DNA of 64,000 nucleotides from Chara braunii (taxonomy: Eukaryota > Streptophyta > Charophyceae > Charales > Characeae). Position numbers and translations under genes: made by a program. The stretch spans positions 272,475 to 336,474 of the forward strand of contig BFEA01000298.1 in NCBI GenBank assembly GCA_003427395.1. The letters run 5' to 3'. Positions 47,642-59,200 of the stretch are shown here, one piece after another. The notes beneath the pieces are model-generated. The model saw only the letters and a list, made by a program, of their open reading frames with translations. It did not search any database and was not told where the DNA came from. The stretch's first letter is position 1. Every line of letters starts with the position of its first letter.

Positions 47642-48054
47642 CAAAACAATGAATTAATACAATTATGTTGGTAAATCAACAAAAGTTGAAAGTAATAGAT
47701 TGAAACTCGTGACAAGACTAGTTGAGCATCTAAGGATACAAATGTGTTGTTGCCGCTACATGTTGGGAAACGCCACGGGCAACTTCACTTACAAGGCTAC
47801 GACATGATCCTACCTCCCCATCTACGTATCATGAGTCTCGTTCATAAAATTGTAGAAACTTTTATTTTCTCATTTATTCTAAAATATAAAAAAAAGGTGC
47901 ATGTAATAACGAGGTACAACGAATAAGGAGATGCACCGAATAAAATCCTGAAATTTTATGGTTAAGGGTAGATGTTGAAACTGTAATAATACCAATTGGA
48001 TTAAAATGCATGTATAATTATTATAGCATATTAACATATTTACTTTCACATACC

Positions 48055-48130
48055 TTTGGGGAATTAACCGAGGAAAATAAAGTACGTTTTCATTTGGGGA
48101 ATTAACCGAGAAAAATAAAGTACGTTTTCC
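48055..48130. repeat. 38-bp tandem duplication
   Basis: TTTGGGGAATTAACCGAGRA followed by AAATAAAGTACGTTTTC starts at 48055 and 48093 with a single substitution, so it is recent. Confidence 0.95.
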
Positions 48131-49819
48131 CACTAGGGAAACATAGAAAGAAATGTACATCCTCAAAACTAACTAGTACCTTTTTCTCATATCTTCATTG
48201 ACCGAACAATATTGAGTCAAAATAGTTTTCTAATCCGATTAAGTGAATTATAACTACCTAGTCAAATATCTAAGGACAAAAACCATCAATGTTCGAGTTC
48301 ATATGAAATGAGACTTTTTTTGCACCCCCTTTCCTCCTTCCTCTTCACTGAGCTAAAAAAAATCATGAACTATAATCACTATTACTTAACATCATATTGA
48401 TCATAACCCTTCAATTTGAACAACTCGGTTATTCCTTTCGTATTTCAACAGCAACAATCGAAGCATTAGGAGAATTCTCCAAACCTTACGATTAAAGATG
48501 AATGTTAAAGCAAAGGTAAAGACGTCGGTATTCCTTTGCATATGGTAAATCACGTATCATTTATATCACTTATTTGGATCACTCACACTCGCCCTCGTTC
48601 AAAAAATCAGACCCAATTGTCGAATATGTTTTTTCCGTACTTCTTGACCATTGCATCTTGAAGGTTCAATTTATTTTACTGGCGAGCTATATTTGTAAGA
48701 ACAGGTCAGACACGGTTTCAAATGTGTGAAACACTGGGGTCTTACCATTCAGTTGTTTACTCTGAGATAGGTTGAAGGTGTCTGTATCCATTAGTTGTTT
48801 ATCATAAGGTATTTTTAGAGTGTATTCATAGGCAATCATCGGGTTGTGGTTACCCTCAGGCGATCGTCTATAAATTATTGTTTGTAAGAAAAAATAGCAA
48901 GAAAAAAAAAACTTTGGACTTAAACACCGATGACTATTGGCAACGAGAGACCTTCCCGTGAACACTTAAATTCAAGATCAATGCTAAGACCCGATATGTT
49001 CTCTTCTCAAACATGATATGTTGAATGGAACAAGGTGTAGGATGCAAAGTTTTCATCATAAGAATCCAACAACGTAAAACGTGGCTTAAGCTCACAGTGA
49101 AAGGTGAGTGACAAGCAGAGAGGATTATTTAAATCATGACCTGGTGTACTATATAAACGAGTAAAGGGCATAGTGTTTTTTGCTATGGGGTTGGACCAAA
49201 CACATATCATGATAGACGATGAATTTAATGGTTGTGACATAAAAATTTATCAGACATACTGTTATTCTTGCATGTGAGGGATTTTGATTGACAGTCTTAT
49301 AGGATCACACAGGGTTTTAGGGTTATGATAGACTAGTTTGTGAGACTTACTATCATTCGTGTCCGGGGTTTTAACTAACAATGTGGTGGGGTTGCAAAAC
49401 TAGTATGAGTAAAGGGGATTACTTTATCACGTCCTCTAGGAGTCATGGTAGGATCATTACTAAAGTGCATCTTGATAAAATTATCGAGGTTTAGCCCGAC
49501 GTGGTTTTATTTTTTTTTCATTGCGTACAAATGGATCATTAAGGCATATGGGGATTTTGGTAGTTGCTGCTCAATCATAATCAACACGACCAGTCTTGTA
49601 CATAAGATGCACGACAAAGAAATAGTGACATGAAGACATATCATAAGAGCACAAATAATTTTTTTAAAAAAATGTATAACCATAAGTAAAAGGTTATTTA
49701 ATGACAACACAATAGTATCATAATTTCTGTACCTTTTAGAAGATATCAAAATTGACATTTCATTAAATTTCAAAGGTTTTTTTCACGCCCATAAAGTAAA
49801 ACATAAAATTGTCAACAAT

Positions 49820-50165
49820 GTTTTTGACATTTTTTTATCATATGAAAGAGTTTGTTACGACAAAAAGGTATTCGGGTTTGATCATGCCCCAGTTAGCATA
49901 TGCTAATTTAATCATAAAACGTGAAGAGGACAGATATACCTTATAGAGTATCATGATGTAGCCAATAAATTAAGACGTAACATTTTCAATAATGTTTTGG
50001 ACAGTTTTTCATCATGTGAACGAGTTTCTTACGACAAAAATATATTTGGGTTTCATCATGCATCGGTTAACATATGCTCATTTGATCCTAAGACTTGAAG
50101 TAACCAGATATGTCCCATAGAGTACCATGTAGCATACAACATTCGTAAGACGTCACGGTTGTATG
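49820..50165. repeat. About 174-bp tandem duplication
   Basis: GTTTTTGACATTTTTTTATC...GAGTTTGTTACGACAAAAA (49820) is repeated as GTTTTGGACAGTTTTTCATC...GAGTTTCTTACGACAAAAA (49994). GTTARCATATGCTMATTTGAT and CATAGAGTAYCATG also pair. Confidence 0.85.
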
Positions 50166-50442
50166 CGCAACACAATATATTCATTATCCGTTGCACACAG
50201 AAATCTAAAATATATTTCAAATGAAATATAGGTTTTAAGGTCAGACCATTTGTTTCAATTGTGGTTATCTAGGTAGAAAATGAGTTGTTATATTGAAAGT
50301 TGAAGTATAGAAGGGACAAAGGTCATGTATTTTTTTTTTTTAATTATATTTACTCATCTTTGTGGAAAATATGTTGTACTTGTTACAATTTGCGTTACAT
50401 ACATACACTCATAAACATTCAACAATTCAATCCAGCTACATG

Positions 50443-50550
50443 ATTTTTAATACTAACAACATTGCTTACCGTAAATATTTTATGAATTGGTATTATATTT
50501 TTAATACTAACAACATTGCTTACCGTAAATATTTTACGAATTGGTATTAT
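50443..50550. repeat. 54-bp tandem duplication
   Basis: ATTTTTAATACTAACAACAT followed by TGCTTACCGTAAATATTTTA and YGAATTGGTATTAT occurs at 50443 and 50497 with one substitution. The second unit ends exactly where the element-like terminus at 50551 begins. Confidence 0.95.
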
Positions 50551-50645
50551 ACCCTAAGCTACAAAAGTCGTCCGCCCGGTCCGCCCGGACTCGCCCGGGT
50601 CACTCGGGCAACTCATTTTCGTTCTTTTTTTTTTTTTTTTTTTTT
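50551..50645. mobile_element. Terminus related to the hAT-like elements
   Basis: CCTAAGCTACAAAAGTCGTC followed by repeated CCGCCCGG words, CTCGGGCAACTCATTTTC and a T-tract parallels the left end of the 2933 element (CTAGGTTACTAGATGTCCG ... CGGACAACTCATTTTC). I cannot find a matching right end or target duplication. It may be the downstream end of the hAT relic that follows, or an unrelated solo end. Confidence 0.55.
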
Positions 50646-50780
50646 CGGTGGTGGTTGTTGTTTGCGCTTTGCCTATACTCTCAAAATCCGCCATGTTTTT
50701 TATTTTTCGGATGTACATAGTTGGGGGGTTTGCAGGGAGGGGGGAGGGGTTGTTCTGCAGCGTTGTATGATGATATCACA

Positions 50781-51280
50781 ACCGGTTGCCATTACCATCC
50801 CCAACAACGGTTTTAACGGTCTAACCAAAGCAGTTGTTGAGACCTGTCAAAGCAACCGGATCTGATATCCGCCATCTGTTCGTTGTGTGGTTGAGGCAGC
50901 ATCTGATTGTTGTTCCATGTCTCAGAAAACCGGTTTGGCGGTCTTGCCAGGCGAACCCAATAAGTTGTTACTGATTCCTGTGAAGGCAGCAACCCCCTGG
51001 TTTTTGTATCAGCAAAGCGGTTTGCTGATAACCGGTTGTCGTTACCATCCCCAACAACGATTTTGACGGTCTGACCAAAGTGGTTGTTGAGACCTGTCGA
51101 AGCAACCGGCTCTGGTATCCGCCATTTGTTCGTTGTGTGGTTGAGGCAGCATCTGATTGCTGCTCCATGTCTCAGAGAACCAGTTTGGCGGTCTTGCCAG
51201 ATTAACCCAATAAGTTGTTACTAATTTTTGTGAAGGCAGCAACCGGTCCTTGGTTCTTGTAGCAGCAAAGCGGTTTGTTG
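50781..51280. repeat. 250-bp tandem duplication
   Basis: ACCGGTTGYCRTTACCATCC starts units at 50781 and 51031. CCCAACAACGRTTTTRACGG, GTTGAGACCTGTCRAAGCAA, TCGTTGTGTGGTTGAGGCAG, CATGTCTCAGARAACC and CAATAAGTTGTTACT follow in both. Divergence is about one base in twelve by eye. CCGGTT/AACCGG words are frequent through 51450. Confidence 0.9.
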
Positions 51281-51853
51281 ATATTGTCTGGTGAAGGCAA
51301 CAACCAGTTGCTGCCTCTTGTATGAATAATCCGGTTTGCTGATCTTGTTAGGTGGTGTCAGCATGTGCTTGCTACACATGGTACCAGCAAACCGGTTCCG
51401 AACCTGTTCAACAGCAAACCGGGTGTGAACCTGTTGAACAGCAAAACAAAGACGAATTCAAGAACAGCAAAACAACGGTGAATTGAACAGCAACAAACAA
51501 TAACAACTTCCCCCTCCTGCAAAACATGTAGTGAATCTGTTGTTTCTGCTGGATATAGCAGAATTGAGACATTGTGCAAGCTCAGAGCACAACTGTCAGA
51601 CACAAGCGGCAAGACAGCAACAAAAAGGAATCAATGGTCACTGGCCAGCAATTTGAAAGAAATCAAATCCCTGGAGTTCTCCAAACATCGCACAGGCCAC
51701 AGTACTGATGAAACACATGCAGCATGGGATGCACACAAGTTCAGAAATGAAGTATGTTGCTACATGCCATAAGTTGTCTACTTCTAGAAGAAGAAGATGA
51801 AGAAGATGCAGAAGTCAAGTTCAGGCATGGCATTCAGGGATCTGTTTCGATTT

Positions 51854-51860
<7 letters not shown>
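51281..51860 (+). other. Unassigned short frame
   Basis: A 66-codon frame at 51572-51772 (CKLRAQLSDTSGKTATKRNQ, then WSLASNLKEIKSLEFSKHRTG) reads like a protein fragment but has no recognised motif. It lies on the strand opposite the hAT relic. Confidence 0.25.

Positions 51861-51912
<52 letters not shown>
51861..51912. repeat. (CT)n microsatellite
   Basis: About 50 bases of uninterrupted CT just beyond the 3' end of the hAT frame (GA on the coding strand). Confidence 0.95.
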
Positions 51913-51914
<2 letters not shown>

Positions 51915-51928
51915 GAAGATGCCTATTT

Positions 51929-54900
51929 CTAGTCTGGGTTTGTCCCGCCACCCCCCTCTTCATCACTCGCATCCTCCGTTCCTGTGGGGTCGTCCTCAAG
52001 GACCTGCCAACGCCGCGAGGTTGTTGCCTTTCCCTTTTGTGCGCGCTTCGGCCTTACCAAGGGAGGACGAGGTAGCAACGGTGCAGATTTTTCTTCCCCC
52101 TTTTTGGGTTTTCCCCGCCCACGCTTCACCAACGGAGTGACTGTGGGTTCTACAACAGTCTTCCGCTTTCTGCCCGCCCTGCTTCTATCAATGTTGTCGT
52201 GGACGAGAGACTCGTCCAACTCGGGCAATGGTGGCGGAGGGCGCACAGGCTCCTACGTAACTGGTTGTTGCATCTCAACCTGTTGTTGCTGCTGTTGTCG
52301 CTCTTGCTGTTGCTGCTGCTGCTACTGCTGGTGTTGCTGCTGCTGTTGTCGCTCCTGCTGCTGCTGCTCCTGCTCCTGCTGCTGTTGTTGTTGTTCCCCC
52401 CTCTTCACGGGCAACTGTTGGTTGACGGGTTGTTGTTGTGGTTGTTGATGTCTTTGCTGCTCATCCACCTGCACGGGCTCTTGACGGCGAACAGTTTGCT
52501 GCTGCTGCTGCTCGGTCGGCAACTCCTGTTGCTGCTGATGATCATCGGGCATGTGGTGCCGCAACTGTCGCTGCTGGTGGACCTGTTGTTGTTCCTCTGC
52601 TTCGTGCAACAGTTGTTGATCGGGTTGTTGGAAAGACCGTTGGTGTGCCTGCTGCTCCCGGTCGTCCCGTTTTGTTTGGTTAACTTGCTGGTGCTCATCA
52701 ACCGGGAAGTGTTGGTGCTGCACCGAGAGCATGTTGTGCTCAAGCTCCCGCTCTTGGCCGCTCGCTTGCTGCTGCTCGACTTGCGAGTGTTGTTGTTCAT
52801 GTGCTTGTCGTTGGGCTTCGCTCTCCTACTGGTCCGCCGGCGGTTTTGAGTGTTTCTGAACCCTTTCTTGGATGTCCCCCCTCATTCCGGGAGGCGGTTG
52901 GGGCATAAGTGGTCTCGAACAAAGGGGGGCTGTCGCGCGACGTGCATCTTCCTCCTGAATGCGCTGTTTCACGAGATTTTGGTCCCTGTCTGCCATGGTT
53001 TTTGCTACAGCCCTACCAACCTCGTCATGGGAGCCTGTGTCCACTGCGTGTCGTTGCAGCTCTTCCGACCAGCACTCCACATCGCTATCCATCCTATCCA
53101 AATGAGCATCGGGAACATTGAAACTTTCTTCACATGCCACATCATCTTCATTCTCGTTGTCATATGATGGCGGAACAACAGTGAAGTCAGGGTCACAATC
53201 CTCCTCATCCAAATACTCGTCTTCCTCCTCCTCCTCCTTCTCTATGTCCATGACAGCCTTCCCCTTTGCTGATCGTGGCAGTGGAGTCCTCCTCTCATGC
53301 GGTTTCCCGCTCCATATGAGCTCCTCATCACTAGATTTAGTGTCTGAGTCATCTGAACCCCCCCCAACCGGAATCCTTCCCTTCAAGGTCTTCCTCAAGT
53401 TCGATAGCCTCCGGGACTCTTCCTCATCCTCCACCAAAGGGTCGGGGAGAACGGGATCATCATTTGGTGAAGGAGCCTATGACTCGTCGAAGAAAGAAGC
53501 CCAAACATCCACGAAACCGTCCTTCAAACTCTTGGGGATGCACTGGAGCTGCATGTTCCAATGGATGTACACCAACTTGGCCAAACTTGAGCTCGACAAG
53601 TTGTTCCTCCCCTTCGTGTGAATCAAATCTAGTGATGACCAGTTTCTCTCACAAGGTGTGGTTGTGCTCCATAGGGTTGTCACCCTGGTGGCGATCTTCT
53701 GGAGATCCGGATGATTCTCGCCATAGGACGACCACCACTGTGACGCTGTCTTTTTCGTGACAATGAGGCATCCGCCACCCCAAAGTTGTCCCACATCGGC
53801 TCCTTGCGACAAAGCTCCTCCGGTGGCTTCTGATGAAAAGCCCGGAGACTCTGCCAAACATCCACATGGTTTTGCTGCGAACCCCACCTCTCTCCTCCAA
53901 GCTGCGACAAGAAATGTTTGATGGTGTTGTGCACAAGAGGGGTGTTCTTGTCTTGCATCCAACGCGGGTCTCTTCTCATCGGGGACAACAAAAAATTTGT
54001 TGTGTGCACAAGCTGCCTCATCATCTTGCAGCGGTCGTCAACAATCTTCATGATCTCGTCCTTTTGCTGTTGTGTGATGCCACGAATGCTGTGCAAGCGA
54101 GTTTGGAGCATCTCCCCAAAGCCCCACAAAGATGACGGTGTCACACCGTCATGATCCATCCGCCTGAGGAGTTCATTTACCGGCCGCATCACAAGAACGA
54201 TCTGATACACCTCCTCCCACCACGGACTCGATCGAACTGTGTGGTAAATATTGTCGGCCTTGTTCCTCAGCTCCCTCGAGCTCCAGTGGATGTTCTTTCA
54301 TCCTCTCTCCATCATCTCCTCCAGCACCCCCTTCCTGTCGTGCAATCTGTTCAACATTTTGAACGTGGACGCGAACCTTACCTCCGTGGGCATGATCAGG
54401 GTCTTCCTCTCCTCCAACGAGCAGGCTGAGAACAAGGACACCGTGCGATGGTGGTTCTTGATAAACTTCACCATCATCTTCGCCCTCTTCACTATCTTGC
54501 TCACCCAAGGGAGTTTCGCCAAATCCTTGAGAAGTAGACTGAGCGTGTGTGCAGCGCACAGCACCCAAGGGATCTTCGCAATGTCCGGATCTGTACTTCG
54601 TCACTAGATCCTCGCAGCCCGTTTGTTCACCCCAGCGTTGCCAATGCAGATTGCGTTCACCCTGTGCACACCAATCTCCTTGATGACCTCCTCCCATAGC
54701 TTAGCGATCGCTGCGGCATTCGTCTTCCTATGACTCACGTCAACCACCTTCAGCAACATAGCACCACCCGCCCCCGCGCAGATGAAGTTTAAACCGGGCC
54801 TCCACTTGCGATCTATTGTACCATCTGTGATGAGCGTGCAACCGGTGATGTCCCACTGGTCGATCAAGGGTTACACCGCTGTCTTTACCTCCTCGTACAC

Positions 54901-55753
54901 AACATCCAGAATCACAGTTCGCAAAGTGTCGAAGGTGGGCACGTCCACCTTCGCCTTCGCTGCCGCCAACTCCATGTACAAGTCGTGAAGGGTCCATGAC
55001 TCATCAACGCGAACGAAATTGAAGGGCGCGCCAGAGCGAAACAACGCCCCTCCCCATTGCATATCAAGCCTCTTTTGTGCGATGTTCTCTGTCCACCGTC
55101 GGATGGAGGCCTGCTTAGGCTTTCCGGACTTTGCTGCAGACGAGGACCCCGTACTAGAGGGCGTCACAGAAGTGATGGCTTCTCCGTCCTTCATCCCGCC
55201 CTCGATATCATCCTTGGCCCCTCGGACCTCTCGGTCGGGTGCTGGAGGTGGCCGCAAGTCCTTTTCAATATCATCCACCACCGTCTTGTCCGCATTTGCC
55301 CCAGGCGCCATCCCTTGTGTCCTCTGCAATGCCCTTGTCGACCCTGTACTCATAGAGCATCCTCTTCGATGCATCCCCGTCAATGGTGGCCCCTCTCAGC
55401 GCCAACAGATGCAGCATCTCCCCAGTCATGTACGGGCATGTTTTGGCAGCTTTGCCCTTCTTGATGAAGTGCTCAATCGCCCGGGTCTTTGATACCACAA
55501 AAATCTTCGTGTATAGTTTGCAGCGGACCCAATACTGGTCATACCCCTTGGGATCTGCTTTCTGCCCTCTTTCTATCCACCGGTACACCACATTATCCCG
55601 CTCCAATTCCTTCTGCTTGAGTTCGGGCTGTGGCTCGAACGGCGATGAGGAGGTCTTCGCCTTGCCCTTGCCCGCGCCGCTGCTTGTCCCGCTCGCAGTG
55701 GCATTCGCCTTGCCCTTGCCTGCTCCGGCGTTTGTCCTGCTCGTCGATGCCAT
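51929..55753 (-). pseudogene. hAT transposase relic with acidic, Q-rich C-terminal region
   Basis: Read right to left from ATG at 55753. First is a Gly/Ala/Lys-rich start and a BED-like finger (WVRCKLYTKIF...HFIKKGKAAKTCP; the second Cys is Tyr). Then comes a DUF659 core (ESWTLHDLYMELAAAK; TGCTLITDGTIDRKWRP holding the first catalytic Asp; VNAICIGNAGVNK, where TDNA would be expected, so the second Asp is lost). Next are CAAHTLSLLLKDLAKL, LLSPMRRDPRW, and the hAT dimerisation end (RVTTLWSTTTPCERNWS...LVYIHWNMQL) with the conserved Glu. An acidic segment (53437-52830) and a long Gln-rich tail follow. Stops are TAA 54871, TAG 54604, TGA 54601, TGA 54298, and TAG at 53477, 52826, 52322 and 52253. 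Frameshifts lie near 55300 and 53770. It is dead as a transposase. Confidence 0.9.
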
Positions 55754-56036
55754 GCCTCAGACCTTAAAAAAGAAGAAGAAGAAGAAGAATGAAGAAGAAG
55801 GAAGAAGACGGGAAGTTGATTTGCAAAACTCAGAAAGGAAGAAGCCTTAGAAGAGGGGAGGATGCGCACTGAGGGCGTGGAGTTGTCAGCAGCAGTCGAG
55901 GAGGACAACGAAGCACATGCACAACAAGGAGTGACACATGTCAGAATCTTCTCGTCTACCTATGAAGTTTCCGCTCGTGCAGGCCGGCAGGCTGGCACAC
56001 TGGCACACGTAAAATACTAAATGCATCACCTCCCTT
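55754..56036. other. 5' flank of the hAT relic
   Basis: A GAA-rich segment (55765-55800) directly upstream of the start, then unremarkable sequence. Repeated GCTGGCACAC words at about 55988-56010 could be subterminal repeats of the element's end, but no inverted repeat or target duplication is evident. Confidence 0.35.
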
Positions 56037-56270
56037 GCATATAGTTTTCCAAGAACCTTTATAATTTAAAAAGTACACATGTTCTCTACGTTACCATTAA
56101 GATTTTATACATGCATCTCAACTGAGCGGAATAAACAGGGATTCAAACTTTCTACTTAACAAACACTTCAGTGTGAATACCCACAAAACAATACAATGAA
56201 TCATTGTAAATAGACTTCTTCTTTGAAACTTAGTCTCCCGTCATGATACCCTCAACAACCCCCCAAACGA
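56037..56270 (+). repeat. Direct repeat copy 1 flanking the satellite
   Basis: About 230 bases from ATATAGTTTTCCAAGAAC to CAAACGA match 61596-61824 at roughly nine bases in ten. Both include ACATGTTCTCTACGTTACCA, ATACATGCATCTCAACT, AACAAACACTTCA and CATGATACCCTCAACAACC. Copy 1 runs directly into the pentamer satellite. Confidence 0.9.
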
Positions 56271-59200
56271 CACTCTACGACACTCTACGAGACTTTACAA
56301 AACTCTACTTTACGATATTGTACTGTACTCTACGAGACTATACTTTACTCTACTCTATTCTACTCTGCTCTACTTTACTGTATTGTACTTTACTCTACTC
56401 TACTCCACACTACTTTATTCTACTCTACTCACCCACTATACTCTACTCTACGAAACTTTACTCTACGACACTCTATAACACTCTACGACAATTTACTCTA
56501 CAACACTTTACGACACTCTGCTCTACTCTACGACACTGTACTCTACTCAACTCTACTCTACTTTATGACTCTCTGCTCTACTTTTCTCTACGACACTTTC
56601 CTCTCTACTCTACTCTGCTCTTCAACACTCTACACTACTCTACTCTACTCTACTCTACTCTACTCTACTCTACTCTACTCTACTCTACTCTACTCAACTC
56701 GACGACACTTTAGTCTACTCTACGACACTCTACTCTACTCTACTCTACTTACGACACTCGACGACACTTTAGTCTACTCTACGACACTCTACTCTACTCT
56801 ACTCTACTCTACTCTACGATACTCTTCTATAGTCTTTGACAGTCTACGACACTCTACAAAACTCTACAAAACTCAACTCTAGGATACCCTATGACACTCT
56901 ACTATACTATACTCTATGACACTATATGACACTCTACTTTACGTTACTCTACTCTACTCTACTCTACTATACTCCACTCTACTTTACTCTACTCTACCCA
57001 CTTTACTATACTATACTCTACTCTACTACACTCTACTCTATTGTAAGACACTCTACAACACTCTACACTATGACACTCTACGACATTCTACCACTCTACG
57101 GCACTCTACTTTACTCTACGACACTCTACTCTACTCTACAACATTCTATTATACTCAACTACATTGTAGGACACTCAACTTTCTCTACGACACTGTCGTC
57201 TACTCTACTCTACGACATTGCACTCCATTCTATGACACTCTAGAACACTTTGCTCGACTCTACAATACTTTACTTTACTCAACGACACTCTACGACACTT
57301 TACGATACTCTTTAACGCTCTACTCGACTCTACGCTACTCTACGACACTGTACTCTACTCTGCGACATTCTACTCTTTTTTATGACACTCTTCTCTACGA
57401 CATTCTAAAATACTCTACTCTACGACAGTTTACTTACGACACTATACTTTACTCTTCAACATTCTACTCTTCTCTATGACACTCTACTCTACGACACTCT
57501 AAACTGCTTTACTCTACTATACTCTACGATACTCTACTCTACCCTACGACAGTCTACTCCGACTACTCTACTTGACTCTACGACTACTCTACTTGACTCT
57601 ACTATACGACTACTTTACTTGACTCTACCACACTCAACGACACTCTACTCTACTCTACGGCAGTCTACTCTATGACTACTCAATTGTACTCTACTTGACT
57701 CAACGACACTCTACTCTACACTCTACGGCACTCTATTCTACTCTACTTTTCTCTACTACAACACTCTTTGTACTCTATGACATTCTACGACACTCTACAA
57801 AACTCTACTTTACTCTACGACACTCTACTATACTCTACGACACTCTACTCTACGACACTCTACTATGCGACACTCTACTCTACTATATTTTATTTTTCGA
57901 CACGACACTATATTGTACTTTACTCTACTCTACTATACCCACTCTAGACTACTCTACTCTACTATATTCTACCATACTCGACACTAAGACACTCTACAAT
58001 ACTCTACTCTACGACACTCTACTCTACTTTACTCGACGACACTCTACTGTATTTTACTCTACGACACTCTAATATACAACACTCTTCAACACTGTACTCT
58101 ACCACACTCTAGGACACTCTACGATGTTGTACGATACTCAATTTTACTCTACTTTACTTTATTATACTCTACTCTACGACACTCTTCTTGACTCGACGAT
58201 ACTTTATCATACTCTACGACAATCTAATCTACGACACTCTTCGACACTTTACTCTACCACACTCTACGACATTCTACGACACTGTACGATACTCGACTCT
58301 TCTCTACTCTACTCTTTTGTACAATACTCTATTCAACTCTGCGACACTCTACTCTGCGACACTCTACTTTACTCTATGACACTTTACTCCATTTTACTCT
58401 ACGGTACTCTACTCTACTCTACGATATTGTTCTCTACCCTAAGACAATACACTCTATTATACTTTGCGACACTTTATGACACTCTTCTCTACTCTACTCT
58501 ACTGTAGAACACTCGACTTTACTCTACGATATTGTGCTCTACTCTCGCATACTCTACTCTACTCTACGACACTCTACTCTGCTTTACGACACTCTACTTT
58601 ACTCAACTCTACTCTACTACACTCTTCGACACACTTATGTCTTTATGACACTCTACGATACTCTACGCCACTCTACAACACTCTACTTTATGACACATTT
58701 CTCTACTATACTCTACTTTACGACACTATACTTTACTCTGCTCTATCCTACTCTACTCTACTCTACTGTACTCTACTTTATTCTACTTACTCTACTCTAC
58801 TTTACGAAACTCTACTCTACGAAACTTTGCACTACGAAACTCTACGACACTAAACGACAATTTACTCTACAACACTCGACGATACTCTATGACACTCGAC
58901 TCTACTCTACTCTACGACACTATACTCTACAACACTTTACTCTATCACACTCTACTCTACTATACTATACCCCATCAACTCAATTGTACGACACTCTACG
59001 ACACTCTACTCTACTATACTCTACTCTATCACACTATATGACACTCTACTTTACTTTACTCTACTCTACTCTACTCTACTTTACTGGACTTCACTCTACT
59101 TTTCTCTACTCTACCCACAATACTCTGCTCTATCACACTATATGACACTCTACTCTACTTTACTTTACACTACTCTACTCTACTCTACTCTATTGTACTC

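Larger units (their letters stand above)
47650..50442. other. AT-rich non-coding region with small duplications
   Basis: No gene is supported across 2.8 kb. Visible structure is limited to the two tandem duplications listed separately and A/T-tracts. Confidence 0.55.

Noticed and set aside
52199-52849. 216-codon leucine-rich plus-strand ORF
   Set aside because: It is the antisense of the Gln-codon-rich tail of the hAT relic (CAG read as CTG).
50551-56015. Complete hAT element with both ends
   Set aside because: The left terminus is plausible, but no inverted partner or 8-bp duplication could be found near 56.0 kb.
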